Below, in pieces: positions 10,323 to 19,491 of a stretch of 64,000 nucleotides of DNA. This stretch comes from Variovorax boronicumulans (GTDB taxonomy: Bacteria; Pseudomonadota; Gammaproteobacteria; Burkholderiales; Burkholderiaceae_C). The position numbers and the translations under genes were made by a program. The stretch lies in assembly GCF_007677875.1 (NCBI RefSeq), contig NZ_VEDO01000016.1, positions 79,121-143,120 on the forward strand. The letters run 5' to 3'. The notes beneath the pieces were generated by a model that was not told the DNA's origin, made no database searches, and saw nothing but the letters and a program-made list of their open reading frames with translations. The stretch's first letter is position 1. Each line of letters opens with the position of its first letter.

Positions 10323-11035
10323 GGCAGCTCGACGTCGCCCATGCGCGCGACGATGGTGCGGGCGCGGCTGGCGAGGTAGCCCGAGTTCGGCAGCTTCTCG
10401 AAATAGCGCGGCCTCGGCAGCATCACGGCCAGGCGCGCGGCCTCGTAGGCCGTCAGTTGTGCCGCGCTCTTGCGGAAGTAATGGCGTGCAGCGGCCTCGG
10501 CGCCGAACACGCCTTCGCCCCATTCCACGCTGTTGAGGTAGATCTCGAGGATGCGGCGCTTGTCCAGCAGGGTTTCGAGCATGAGCGTGAGCACAAGCTC
10601 CTGCCCCTTGCGCCAGAAGGTGCGCTCGCCCGACAGGAACAGGTTCTTGGCCAGTTGCTGCGTGATGGTGGAGCCGCCCACGATCTTGGCCGGCCTGGCG
10701 TTGGGGCGCGTCGCGGCGCGGGCTGCCGCCTGCTCGTTCTTCTCCCAGGCCTTCTCCATGGCCTGCCAGTCCACGCCGTCGTGGTCGGGAAAGCCGGAAT
10801 CCTCGGAGGCGATCACGGCGCGCTTGAGGTTGTCGGCGATGCGGTCCGCGTCCACCCATTGCTGGCGCCAGTGGAAGCTGCCTCCAGCGGTCGCCAGACG
10901 CCAGGCTTCGGAGCGCTGGAACGCGGTGGACTGCGGCGCGAGAACGGCCATCGCCGCGATGCGGCCCACGAAGTACAGCTGCAGCGCGAGCGCGGCGACG
11001 GCGAGCAGCAGCAGCCAGCGGGCGATCTGGCGCAT
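10319..11035 (-). CDS. mtgA: Monofunctional biosynthetic peptidoglycan transglycosylase
   Basis: MtgA polymerises lipid II glycan chains on the periplasmic side of the inner membrane. The 238-aa protein has one N-terminal membrane anchor (about residues 5-25) followed by a GT51 domain. Family motifs visible are VIASEDSGFPDHDGVDW (catalytic Glu), GGSTITQQLAKNLFL and RKGQELVLTLMLE. There is no transpeptidase domain, as expected for the monofunctional class. Its ATG directly follows the aroE TGA with no gap. Confidence 0.96.
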   Translation of the reverse strand: MRQIARWLLLLAVAALALQLYFVGRIAAMAVLAPQSTAFQRSEAWRLATAGGSFHWRQQWVDADRIADNLKRAVIASEDSGFPDHDGVDWQAMEKAWEKNEQAAARAATRPNARPAKIVGGSTITQQLAKNLFLSGERTFWRKGQELVLTLMLETLLDKRRILEIYLNSVEWGEGVFGAEAAARHYFRKSAAQLTAYEAARLAVMLPRPRYFEKLPNSGYLASRARTIVARMGDVELP

Positions 11036-11869
11036 TCAGGCGTCCACGATGGCGCGCAGCTCCGCCAGCACCTGGGCCGAGGGCGGGCGCACGCCGCGCC
11101 ACAGCGCGAAGGACTCGGCCGCCTGCTCGACCAGCATGCCCAGGCCATCGCGCGCACGCGCGCCGTGGGCGCTTGCCCAGGCCAGGAAGGGCGCGGCCGC
11201 GGGACCGTACATCATGTCTACGGCCAGCGCGCCGTCGGCCAGCACGCTGGCGGCCACGGGAACACCAGCACCGGCCAGGCTGCTTGCGCTGGCGTTGACG
11301 ACGATGTCGAAGCGGCCGTCCACGGCGTCGAGTCCGCAGGCCTGCAGCGCGCACCCGTGCTGGCGCGCCAGTGCGGCATGTCGCTCGACCAGCGCCTGGG
11401 CCTTGGCGACCGTGCGGTTGGCTACCGTGGTGCGCCGGGCACCGGCCTCGATCAGCGGACCCAGCACCCCGGCCGAAGCGCCGCCGGCGCCGACCAGCAG
11501 CAGGTCACGGCCGGCGATGGCCTGGCCCGCGTGCTGCGTGATGTCCTGCACCAGGCCGGCGCCGTCGGTGTTGTCGCCGTAGATGCCCTCGGGCGTGAAG
11601 TGGAGCGTGTTGCAGGCCTGGGCCAGCCGGGCGCGGCCGGAATGCGCCGTGGCCAGGGCCGCGGCTTCGAGCTTGAACGGCACGGTCACGTTGCAGCCTT
11701 TGCCACCGCGCGCGCGGAAGGCCTGCACGGCCGCCGTGAAGCCGTCCAGTTCCACATGCAGCCGGTCGTAGGCCATGGCTTGGCCGGTCAGCGCGGCAAA
11801 GCGGGCGTGGATCCAGGGCGAGCGGCTGTGGGCCACGGGATTGCCCATCACGCAGTAATCAAAGCTCAT
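11036..11869 (-). CDS. aroE: Shikimate dehydrogenase (NADP+)
   Basis: AroE reduces 3-dehydroshikimate to shikimate in the aromatic amino-acid pathway. The 277-aa protein has the substrate-binding N terminus VMGNPVAHSRSPWIH, the catalytic lysine region GCNVTVPFK, and GDNTDGAGL. The nucleotide motif LLVGAGGASAGV is followed by NRT, characteristic of NADP-using AroE. The expected terminal GLGMLVEQAA is present. The ATG overlaps the tonB-like stop. The other aromatic-pathway enzyme in the window is the DAHP synthase at 21.3 kb. Confidence 0.96.
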   Translation of the reverse strand: MSFDYCVMGNPVAHSRSPWIHARFAALTGQAMAYDRLHVELDGFTAAVQAFRARGGKGCNVTVPFKLEAAALATAHSGRARLAQACNTLHFTPEGIYGDNTDGAGLVQDITQHAGQAIAGRDLLLVGAGGASAGVLGPLIEAGARRTTVANRTVAKAQALVERHAALARQHGCALQACGLDAVDGRFDIVVNASASSLAGAGVPVAASVLADGALAVDMMYGPAAAPFLAWASAHGARARDGLGMLVEQAAESFALWRGVRPPSAQVLAELRAIVDA

Positions 11870-12735
11870 GGGGGTGTGCTGACATTGGTTTGCAGCGTGG
11901 CGTCGCGCGCAAAGCGAAAGCGCGAGACCACGAGGATCTGGTCGGCCTGCATGCGCATGGCCGGCGTGAAGCCGCCGTAGGGGCCGGCCGCGCGCGCGAT
12001 GGCCTGGGCGCGCTGGTCCAGCAGGCGGTTGCCCGAGCTTTCGGCCACCTCGGTGGACAGCACCTGGCCCCGGTGGTCCACCGTGATGATCATGACGAGC
12101 TCGCCGTAGAGCTTGCGGCCGTTGTGTTCGGGAAAGTTCTGCGTGCCGCGCTCCTCGACCTTGCGGCGCAGCGTGTCGTAGTAGACGGCATAGACCTCCT
12201 CGCGCGTGGAGGGGCTGACCACGCGGCGCTTGGGGCGCGCGTTCTCGATCTCGATGCGGCGCTCGATCTCGGCGAGGTGCTGCAGCAGCTGGCGCCGGCG
12301 CTCGTCCTGCTCGCGCGCCTCGGCCGAATCGCTGATGTTGCGCGGGTCGGGCGGTGGCAGCGCGGCCAGCATGCGCGTGACCTGGGCCAGCAGCAGGGTC
12401 TGCTGCTGGTGCATGGCCTCGATCTGGCGCTGCGCCTCTTCCACGGCATCGCCGATGTCGGCGCGTGGCGAGGGCGGCAGCGGCGAGGTGGCGCGCCCGG
12501 CCGCGGCATCGCCGCCGCCAGCCAGGGAGGCCTGGGCGATGGCCTGGGCCTTGTCGGGCCGCTCGTCGGACTTGGCGTTGACGAGGATCACCTCCAGCGG
12601 CGTGTCCTGAAACAGCCGGTCGAACGCGGCCGGATCGGCGAAGCGCACGGCCAGCAGCGCGGCGTGTGCGGCGACCGAGAACAGCAACGCCACCTGCAGC
12701 GTGCTGAGTCGGCGCAGCCAGGCCGGCGCCTTCAT
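11866..12735 (-). CDS. TonB C-terminal domain protein (energy transducer-like)
   Basis: The 289-aa product has an N-terminal membrane anchor (about residues 13-30, LQVALLFSVAAHAALLAV), the typical TonB topology. A charged, partly coiled-coil middle (about 95-170) leads to a C-terminal TonB-like domain with YYDTLRRKVEERGTQNFP and GELVMIITVDHRGQVL. There is no Pro-Lys/Glu-Pro spacer of classical TonB, and no exbB/exbD lies nearby, so a role other than siderophore uptake is possible. ATGA overlaps link it to rnb and aroE. Confidence 0.82.
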   Translation of the reverse strand: MKAPAWLRRLSTLQVALLFSVAAHAALLAVRFADPAAFDRLFQDTPLEVILVNAKSDERPDKAQAIAQASLAGGGDAAAGRATSPLPPSPRADIGDAVEEAQRQIEAMHQQQTLLLAQVTRMLAALPPPDPRNISDSAEAREQDERRRQLLQHLAEIERRIEIENARPKRRVVSPSTREEVYAVYYDTLRRKVEERGTQNFPEHNGRKLYGELVMIITVDHRGQVLSTEVAESSGNRLLDQRAQAIARAAGPYGGFTPAMRMQADQILVVSRFRFARDATLQTNVSTPP

Positions 12736-14789
12736 GGCGTGGGCGCGTCCTCGGTGGTGGCCGGCGCGTCCATGTCCACGGCGATGGCGATGGGGCCGGC
12801 CGCGGCTTCTTCTTCGTCCGCCTCTTCCTCAGGGGCCGTGGGTGCGTCCAGCGGGTCCAGCCGCTCGGTCACGGTGCCGGCGACGTCCAGCGTGATGAGG
12901 TCGATGGCGCCCAGCTTCACGCGCACGTGGGCGGCGCGCGGCAGGCCCTGCGCACCCATCACGCCCAGCACCAGCGGCAGGCTGTCGGCGCGCACCAGGC
13001 CGTCCTTGATGACCTGGCCGTCGATCTCGGTGATGCCGTTCTGCTGCAGGTACATCAGCGTCCAGAAGCGCTCCATGCCGCCCTGGAAGCCGTTGTAGGC
13101 GCTGTAGGCCGCGTCGAAGCTGGAGATGATGGAGAACAGGTCGGCGTCCTTGGGCTTGAACGGCGCGGCCAGCGCGGCCGTCTTGCCGTGGCGCGCGCAG
13201 GCGATGATCTGCCACTGGTTCACGAGGTCGGTGTAGCGGCGCAGCGGGGAGGTGCTCCAGGCGTAGGCCGGCACGCCGATGCCGGCATGCGGCAGGGCCT
13301 TGGTGCCCATGCGCACCTTGACGCCGGGCGCCAGGCTGGCCTGGCTGCGGTAGATGCCGGGCACGCCGCAGGCCGCGAGCCACTGGCCCCAGCTGCTGTT
13401 GGCCAGGATCATGGCCTCCGCCACGATCAGGTCCAGCGGCGCGCCGCGTTGGCGCACGCTGATCTCCACGCGCTCGCGGCCGGCCGGCTCGTCGCCCAGC
13501 GGGGCCTCGGGGCTCTCGACCAGGCGGAAGTTGTAGTCGGGCCGGTTGAAGGTCTCGGGTTTGCCGCGCACCACTTCGCGCTGGGCCTTGAGGTGGCGCG
13601 CCAGGCGGTACAGGAAGGCCAGCTCGGCCGGCTGCACGCCGGCAGGCAGATCGGGCAGGGCCGGCGGCGTCTCCTGCGCCAGCCATGCCTCGGTGATCAG
13701 CGTGTCGAGCTGGTCGTGGCGCAGGTTCGCGGCGATCGGCACGCGCTCCAGGCGCGTCTCGGTGCCGCGCAACTCCAGCGTCTGCGCATCGAAGCGCGCG
13801 TACAGCGAGACGGCCGGGCAGTCGCGTCCTTCCTGCAGCGTGTAGCGCTGCACCACCTCGTCCGGCAGCATGGTCAGCTTGTGGCCGGGCATGTAGACGG
13901 TGGACAGGCGGGCGCGCGCCACCTGGTCGATGGCAGTGCCCGGCGCGATGGCCAGGCCCGGCGCGGCGATGTGGATGCCCACCGTGACCTCGTCCGTGCC
14001 CAGGCCCTGCACCGAGAGCGCATCGTCGATCTCGGTGGTCATCGAGTCGTCGATGGAGTAGGCGCGCACCGGGGCCAGCGGCAGCTCGTCGGTGATGGCC
14101 GGCGCCTGCAGGGCCGCGAAGCCTGTGCCCTTGGGGAAGTGCTCGAACAGGAAGCGGCGCCAGTGGAACTGGTAGGGGGAGTCGATCGCGCCGGCGCGCT
14201 GCAGCAGGTCCAGCGGGGCGCGTTGGGTGGCGCGCGCGGCCTCGACCACGGCCTTGTACTCGGGGCCGTTCTTGTCGGGCTTGAACAGGATGCGGTAGAG
14301 CTGGTCGCGGATGGGCGCGGGGCAGCGGCCCTCGGCCAGCTCCTGGGCCCAGTCGTCGATCTGCAGCTGCAGCAGGCGCTTTTTCTCGATGGCGGCCAGG
14401 GCCTGCTGGATCTGTTCGGCCGGCGCCTTGCGAAAGCGCCCCTTGCCGGCGCGGCGGAAGTAGTGCGGTGCCTCGAACAGGCGCAGCAGCGCGCCGACCT
14501 GCTGGGCCAGCGTGGCGTCGTCGCTGAAATACACCCGGGCCAGGTCGGCGAAACCGAACTCGTCCTCGCTGGCGAACTCCCAGGCCAGCTCGAGCTCGAT
14601 GGACTCGGCCTGCGAACGGGCCTCGGCCAGCAGCTGCTGCGGCGTGGGCTTGTCGAACTTGAGCAGCAGGTTGGCGGCCTTGACCTTGACCCGCTTGCCG
14701 CTGTCCAGCTCCACCTGGGCCGAGGCCTCGGCCTCGGACAGCACCCGGCCGGTCATGAACTTGCCGGCTTCTTCGAACAATGCGTACAT
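12732..14789 (-). CDS. rnb: RNase II/R-family 3'-5' exoribonuclease
   Basis: This 685-aa hydrolytic exoribonuclease degrades single-stranded RNA from the 3' end. The RNB catalytic block SIDDSMTTEIDDALSV carries the acidic cluster (D-x5-D-x-D-D type) needed for Mg-dependent hydrolysis. The tail has STSPLRRYTDLVNQWQI, the RNB C-terminal signature. The very acidic C terminus (EEEADEEE) is unlike the basic tail of E. coli RNase R, so this is nearer RNase II; the symbol is tentative. The ATG at 14789 begins MYALFEEAGKFMTGRVLSE, the usual N terminus of this beta-proteobacterial group. Confidence 0.9.
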   Translation of the reverse strand: MYALFEEAGKFMTGRVLSEAEASAQVELDSGKRVKVKAANLLLKFDKPTPQQLLAEARSQAESIELELAWEFASEDEFGFADLARVYFSDDATLAQQVGALLRLFEAPHYFRRAGKGRFRKAPAEQIQQALAAIEKKRLLQLQIDDWAQELAEGRCPAPIRDQLYRILFKPDKNGPEYKAVVEAARATQRAPLDLLQRAGAIDSPYQFHWRRFLFEHFPKGTGFAALQAPAITDELPLAPVRAYSIDDSMTTEIDDALSVQGLGTDEVTVGIHIAAPGLAIAPGTAIDQVARARLSTVYMPGHKLTMLPDEVVQRYTLQEGRDCPAVSLYARFDAQTLELRGTETRLERVPIAANLRHDQLDTLITEAWLAQETPPALPDLPAGVQPAELAFLYRLARHLKAQREVVRGKPETFNRPDYNFRLVESPEAPLGDEPAGRERVEISVRQRGAPLDLIVAEAMILANSSWGQWLAACGVPGIYRSQASLAPGVKVRMGTKALPHAGIGVPAYAWSTSPLRRYTDLVNQWQIIACARHGKTAALAAPFKPKDADLFSIISSFDAAYSAYNGFQGGMERFWTLMYLQQNGITEIDGQVIKDGLVRADSLPLVLGVMGAQGLPRAAHVRVKLGAIDLITLDVAGTVTERLDPLDAPTAPEEEADEEEAAAGPIAIAVDMDAPATTEDAPTP

Positions 14790-14820
14790 GGGCCGTATTG
14801 TCCCCGAGGCGGATGCCGGC

Positions 14821-15408
14821 TCAGCCGGCCAGCAGGAATTCGAAGACTTCGTCGATGTGCTCGGGGAACCCGCTGATGGCGTGGTCGCTGCCTTCGAGCA
14901 GTCGCAGGCGGGCCTGCGGATACCGCGCGACCATCTCGCGCCAGTCCAGCACTTCGTCCCCTTTGGCCACGACGGCGAACATGCGCGCGGTGTCGGCTGC
15001 GGCGGCGGCCTGCTCGAGCACCCGCAGCTCGGCCACATGCTCGGCCGTGAAGACGAAGCGCTGCGCCGGGTCGTGCCAGCCGCTGTGCTCGCCGATGTGG
15101 CGCGACAGGTCGCGCGCCGGGTGCACGGCGGGATTGAGCAGCACGGCGCGGCAGCCGGTGTGTGCCGCCACGCAGGTGGCGTAGAAACCGCCCAGCGAGG
15201 AGCCGACCACGGCCATGGTGGCGCGCGGCCAGCTAGCGATGCCCGCCAGCACTTCGGCCATGGCCTGGCGCGGCGAAGGCGGCAGCTGCGGGCACCACCA
15301 GGTGAGCCCAGGATGCTGTGCCTGCACACGTGCGGCCATGAGGCGGGCCTTGGTGGACTGCGGCGAGGAGCGAAAACCGTGCAGGTAGAGCAGGTGGGTC
15401 AGGGGCAT
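14821..15408 (-). CDS. YqiA/YcfP-type alpha/beta-fold esterase
   Basis: The 195-aa cytoplasmic protein matches the YqiA esterase family. It opens THLLYLHGFRSSPQSTKA (oxyanion region), has the nucleophile elbow GSSLGGFYA, an Asp in AKGDEVLDW and a terminal His in GSDHAISGF, completing a Ser-Asp-His triad. The start at 15408 is the only ATG close to the HGF motif; a longer in-frame extension lacks coding character. It heads the minus-strand operon, 31 bp before rnb. Physiological substrate unknown. Confidence 0.85.
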   Translation of the reverse strand: MPLTHLLYLHGFRSSPQSTKARLMAARVQAQHPGLTWWCPQLPPSPRQAMAEVLAGIASWPRATMAVVGSSLGGFYATCVAAHTGCRAVLLNPAVHPARDLSRHIGEHSGWHDPAQRFVFTAEHVAELRVLEQAAAAADTARMFAVVAKGDEVLDWREMVARYPQARLRLLEGSDHAISGFPEHIDEVFEFLLAG

Positions 15409-15614
15409 GGCGGGTGTGGGTTGGCACGCGATGGTACGCAGCAGCGCCACCGCCGGCGTGCTCCGCGTTACGCCCGCTTGCATCTTGCAGCGTTCCCAGC
15501 GCCGGGATTTCTGGCGATGATGCGCCGCCCCCGTGCGCCGGCATGTTCGCGAGGAGACCCGCGGGAGCGATCGACATTCAGCCATCTGCCGGCCCTCGCC
15601 AAGGAGGAGACGAC

Positions 15615-16574
15615 ATGGGAATCCAAGGAGGTTTCATCCCGCTGCTGCTGGCAGCGGCCAGCCTGGCGGTGCTGCCGGCCTGCGCGCAGCAGCCGCAACA
15701 GCCGGACTGGTGCAAGTCCAGATGGGGTGCGGCCGACGAGATCGGCGCCGGCAACCTGCTGACCGCGGAGCTGGCGCTGGCCGCCTCCAAGCTCGTCAGG
15801 ACCGGCAAGACCTACCGCCTGGGCGTGGAGACCAATGCCAAGACGCCGGCCTTCGGCCCGCGCAGCTGGGCGCTGGTCATCAACCAGCCTGGCCAGGTCG
15901 GCGGCATCGGCCTGGGCCACACCAAGACCAACTACAACGACGACATCTATATGGGTTACGTGGGCACCGGCACGCAGATCGACGGCATGGGCCACATCGG
16001 CGTGGACAACGTCTACTACAACTGCAACAAGAACAGCGAGTTCGTGCAGGCCAACGGCCTGACCAAGCTGGGCATCGAGAAGGTGCCGGCCATCGTCACG
16101 CGCGGCGTGGTGCTGGACATGACGGCCTACTACGGCAAGAACCCCGTGCCCGAAGGCACTGCCTACAACCGCAAGGAGATCGACGAGCAGGCTGCGCGCC
16201 AGGGCGTGGAGATCCGCAAAGGCGACGTGGTGCTGTTCTACAGCGGCTGGTTGAGCCTGGTGGGCAAGGACGACAAGCGCTACATCGGCGGCGAGCCCGG
16301 CGTCGGCAAGGAGGGTGCGGAGTACCTGGCCAGCAAGCAGGTGGTGGCGGTGGGCGCAGACACCTGGGGCGTGGAGGCGATTCCGTTCGAGCAGGGCGTG
16401 GGCATCTTCGAGATCCACCAGATCCTGATCCCCAAGAACGGCATCTACATCCTGGAGAACGTGGACACGGCAGAACTCGTGAAAGACAAGGCCTGGGAGT
16501 TCATGTTCGTGCTGGGTGCCAGCCGCATGACCGGCGGCGTGCAGGCCATCGTGAATCCGATTGCCATCCGCTAG
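15615..16574 (+). CDS. Exported cyclase-family protein (PF04199-like)
   Basis: The 319-aa protein has an N-terminal signal (LLLAAASLAVLPACAQQ) that contains a possible lipobox (LPAC), so it may be an outer-membrane or periplasmic lipoprotein. The body resembles the metal-dependent cyclase/kynurenine-formamidase-like family. The family motif HxGTHxDxxxH appears here as GTGTQIDGMGHIG, with Gln in place of a metal-binding His. GDVVLFYSGW and GADTWGVEAI also fit the family. A strong AAGGAGGAGA ribosome site sets the start. It is divergent from yqiA and followed by the diguanylate cyclase gene. Substrate unknown. Confidence 0.8.
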   Translation: MGIQGGFIPLLLAAASLAVLPACAQQPQQPDWCKSRWGAADEIGAGNLLTAELALAASKLVRTGKTYRLGVETNAKTPAFGPRSWALVINQPGQVGGIGLGHTKTNYNDDIYMGYVGTGTQIDGMGHIGVDNVYYNCNKNSEFVQANGLTKLGIEKVPAIVTRGVVLDMTAYYGKNPVPEGTAYNRKEIDEQAARQGVEIRKGDVVLFYSGWLSLVGKDDKRYIGGEPGVGKEGAEYLASKQVVAVGADTWGVEAIPFEQGVGIFEIHQILIPKNGIYILENVDTAELVKDKAWEFMFVLGASRMTGGVQAIVNPIAIR

Positions 16575-16639
16575 CAGCGGCGCGCGCGCCTGCACTCGGC
16601 CGCGGCGGCGTGGCCGCCGCCCGGTACCCTGGGGCGTTG

Positions 16640-16683
16640 TTTGTACACACAAATTGGATGCCAGCAGCCGAATTCGGTAGGAT
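16640..16683 (+). promoter_or_regulatory. Putative sigma-70 promoter with inverted repeat, upstream of the diguanylate cyclase
   Basis: TTGGAT (16654-16659) and TAGGAT (16678-16683) are separated by 18 bp and resemble -35/-10 elements. Just upstream is a perfect inverted repeat TTTGT-N4-ACAAA (16640-16653), a possible operator at the edge of the -35 box. A 10-bp direct repeat (GGACCTCCGT twice, 16687-16706) follows between promoter and start codon. All are by-eye matches. Confidence 0.4.
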
Positions 16684-16737
16684 CGCGGACCTCCGTGGAC
16701 CTCCGTCACGCTTTCGACTTTGTCTGCCCGCCGCCCC

Positions 16738-18270
16738 ATGCTCGACCGATCGCCCAGCGAAATCGCCAGAGAAGCCTTCAAGCGGCTGGCAGAAAAGCGC
16801 CTGCCCCCTACACCGGAGAACTACCAGACGCTCTACCACGAGGTGGCCGGCACGCTGCCTCCGGCCTACTTCCCGTCCGAGTCCTTGCGCCAGATCGCCG
16901 CCGCCATGCCGGCGCGCAATCCTGGCCAGGAGAAGCAGCTGGGCCTGCTGGAGTCGGCCATCGGGCAGCGCAGTTGGGACAAGGTCGAGGCCGCGCTGGT
17001 GGCCTATGGCGGCTTCGCCGCCGGGCCTTCTTCCTTCGCTGCACTGGAGCCCGTGGCCGCAGGCCCGGAACCGGATGCCGCCGCCGCGCTGGTGATGGAG
17101 CAGGTGGCGCGGCTGATCGAGTGCGCCCAGCCGGCTTTGGGCAGGGAAGACGACCGTTTCGCCGAGCAGACGGCCGAGGTGCTGCAGCTGCTGCGCCGGC
17201 CGCAGCTGCAGCTGCGCGACGCGCGCTCGGTGCTGGGCAACTACGCGCTGCGGCTGTCTTTCGCGGCCGAGGACCAGGCCGAGATCCGCAACGGTCTGCT
17301 GAGCCTGCTGAATCTGGTGTTCGAGAACATCGGCGAACTGTGCGTGGACGACCGCTGGATGCGCGGCCAGATCGATGCGCTGCGCAACGCAGCCACGCCG
17401 CCACTGAACCTGCGCCGGCTGGACGACGTGGAACGCCGGCTCAAGGACGTCATCTTCAAGCAGACCGAGGCCAAGGGCCGCGCCTACGAGGCACAGCTGC
17501 AGATGCGCCAGCTGCTGGCGACCTTCGTCGACCGCCTGTCGCTCATGACCGAGAGCAGCAGCACCTACCACAGCAAGATCGAACACTGCGCGCGGCAGAT
17601 CGAACAGGCGACCTCGTTCGAGGAGCTGGGCCCCGTGCTGCAGGAAGCCATCGCTGCCACGCGCGCGATGGCGCGCGACACCGTGCATTCGCGCGACGAG
17701 CTGCAGGCCATGCGGGCCAAGACCCAGGAGGCCGAGGCGGAAATCACCAAGCTGCATGTGGAGCTGGACCGCGTGAGCGCGCTGGCGCGCCACGACGCGC
17801 TGACCGGGGTGCTCAACCGCCGGGGCCTGGACGAGACGCTGCAGCGCGAGGTGGCCACGGCGCGGCGCAAGAGCCATGCGCTGTGCGTGTCGCTGCTGGA
17901 CGTGGACAACTTCAAGCGCCTGAACGACCAGCTCGGCCATGACGCGGGCGATAACGCCCTGCTGCACCTGACCGAGGTCGCGCGCGCGGCGATCCGGCCG
18001 CAGGATTCGCTCGCACGCTATGGCGGCGAGGAGTTCGTGATCGTGCTGCCCGACACCGTGCTGGCCGAAGCCATCGGCATCCTCACACGACTGCAGCGCG
18101 AACTGACCACGCGCTACTTCCTCAACGGCAAGGACAAGGTGTTGATCACCTTCAGCGCCGGCGTCGCCCAGTTGGGCGAGGAGGAAGCCGTGGCCGACGC
18201 GCTCAAGCGCGCCGACGCTGCCATGTACCTGGCCAAGCGGACCGGCAAGAACCGCGTCTTGGGCGGGTGA
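16738..18270 (+). CDS. GGDEF-domain diguanylate cyclase
   Basis: The protein (510 aa) makes the second messenger cyclic di-GMP from two GTP. About 320 N-terminal residues form a helical, probably coiled-coil sensory region with no membrane segment, so it is cytoplasmic. The catalytic domain starts near HDALTGVLNRRGL and has an intact GGEEF at residues 429-433. An RxxD allosteric inhibition site, RPQD (420-423), lies exactly five residues upstream. It therefore looks active and product-inhibited. The ATG at 16738 is preferred over an in-frame TTG at 16720. Confidence 0.93.
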   Translation: MLDRSPSEIAREAFKRLAEKRLPPTPENYQTLYHEVAGTLPPAYFPSESLRQIAAAMPARNPGQEKQLGLLESAIGQRSWDKVEAALVAYGGFAAGPSSFAALEPVAAGPEPDAAAALVMEQVARLIECAQPALGREDDRFAEQTAEVLQLLRRPQLQLRDARSVLGNYALRLSFAAEDQAEIRNGLLSLLNLVFENIGELCVDDRWMRGQIDALRNAATPPLNLRRLDDVERRLKDVIFKQTEAKGRAYEAQLQMRQLLATFVDRLSLMTESSSTYHSKIEHCARQIEQATSFEELGPVLQEAIAATRAMARDTVHSRDELQAMRAKTQEAEAEITKLHVELDRVSALARHDALTGVLNRRGLDETLQREVATARRKSHALCVSLLDVDNFKRLNDQLGHDAGDNALLHLTEVARAAIRPQDSLARYGGEEFVIVLPDTVLAEAIGILTRLQRELTTRYFLNGKDKVLITFSAGVAQLGEEEAVADALKRADAAMYLAKRTGKNRVLGG

Positions 18271-18336
18271 TCGCGCCGCCGTGCGCGCCGCCGGCCGCGC
18301 GCGCCGGATAATCCGCGCTCGGATTTTTTCTCTCCC

Positions 18337-19491
18337 ATGGCCGCCGTTCTCGACAATCCTCCGCTGTGGCGCCGTGCGATGCCGCTGTTCCGCGGCTTCG
18401 ACGCGCTGCTGGCCTTCGCCGTGCTGCTGCTGTGCGCGGCCGGCCTGCTGGCCATGTATTCCTCGGGCTACGACCACGGCACGCGCTTCGTCGACCATGG
18501 CCGCAACATGCTGCTGGCTGGCGCCATCCTGTTCGTGGTGGCCCAGGTGCCGCCGCAGCAGCTCATGAAGTTCGCCGTGCCGGTCTACGTGGTGGGCGTG
18601 GTGCTGCTGCTGGGCGTGGAGTTCTTCGGCATCACCAAGAAGGGGGCACAGCGCTGGATCAACGTGGGCGTGGTGATCCAGCCCAGTGAAATCCTTAAGA
18701 TCGCCACGCCGCTGATGCTGGCCTGGTGGTTCCAGCGGCGCGAGGGGCACCGCCAGCCGTTCGACTTCGTCGTGGCGTTTGCGCTGCTGGCCGTGCCGGT
18801 GCTGCTCATCATGCACCAGCCCGACCTGGGCACGTCCATCCTGGTGGCGGCGGCCGGCATGTCGGTGATTTTCTTCGCCGGCCTGCCCTGGCGGCTGATC
18901 GTGCCGCCGGTGCTGCTGGGCGCCATCGGCATCGGCCTGCTGGTCTGGTTCTCCTCCGACCTGTGCCAGGACGGCGTGCGCTGGGTGGTGCTGCGCGAAT
19001 ACCAGCAGCAGCGCATCTGCACGCTGATGGACCCCACCCGCGACCCGCTGGGCAAGGGCTTCCACATCCTGCAGGGCATGATCGCGATCGGCTCGGGCGG
19101 CGTGTTCGGCAAGGGCTTCATGCAGGGCACGCAGACGCACCTGGAGTTCATCCCCGAGCGCACCACCGACTTCATCTTCGCCGCCTATTCCGAGGAGTTC
19201 GGCCTGCTTGGCAACGGCTTCCTGATCCTGGCCTTCGTGTTCCTGATCCTGCGCGGACTGGTCATCGCACTGGAGGCGCCCACGCTGTTCTCGCGGCTTC
19301 TGGCCGGGGCCGTAACGCTGATCTTCTTCACCTACGCCTTCGTCAACATGGGCATGGTCAGCGGCATGCTGCCCGTGGTGGGCGTGCCGCTGCCGTTCGT
19401 GAGCTACGGCGGCACGGCCATGGTCACGCTGGGCTCCGGGCTGGGCATCCTGATGTCCATCGCGAAATCCAAACGCCTGCTGCAGACGTAG
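18337..19491 (+). CDS. rodA: RodA, rod-shape SEDS peptidoglycan polymerase
   Basis: RodA is the SEDS-family glycosyltransferase of the elongasome, working with PBP2. The 384-aa protein has about ten membrane segments. SEDS motifs include KKGAQRWINVG, QPSEILKIA, PDLGTS, the large-loop ERTTDFIFAAYSEEFGLLG and the terminal VPLPFVSYGGTAMV. The sequence fits RodA rather than FtsW, which would be expected inside the dcw cluster. The usual upstream partner (mrdA/PBP2) is not adjacent here; a diguanylate cyclase gene lies 66 bp upstream. Confidence 0.95.
   Translation: MAAVLDNPPLWRRAMPLFRGFDALLAFAVLLLCAAGLLAMYSSGYDHGTRFVDHGRNMLLAGAILFVVAQVPPQQLMKFAVPVYVVGVVLLLGVEFFGITKKGAQRWINVGVVIQPSEILKIATPLMLAWWFQRREGHRQPFDFVVAFALLAVPVLLIMHQPDLGTSILVAAAGMSVIFFAGLPWRLIVPPVLLGAIGIGLLVWFSSDLCQDGVRWVVLREYQQQRICTLMDPTRDPLGKGFHILQGMIAIGSGGVFGKGFMQGTQTHLEFIPERTTDFIFAAYSEEFGLLGNGFLILAFVFLILRGLVIALEAPTLFSRLLAGAVTLIFFTYAFVNMGMVSGMLPVVGVPLPFVSYGGTAMVTLGSGLGILMSIAKSKRLLQT

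Noticed and set aside
16603..16621. GCGGCGGCGTGGCCGCCGC as a terminator of the cyclase-family gene
   Set aside because: It can fold, but no T-tract follows and similar GC runs are common here by chance.
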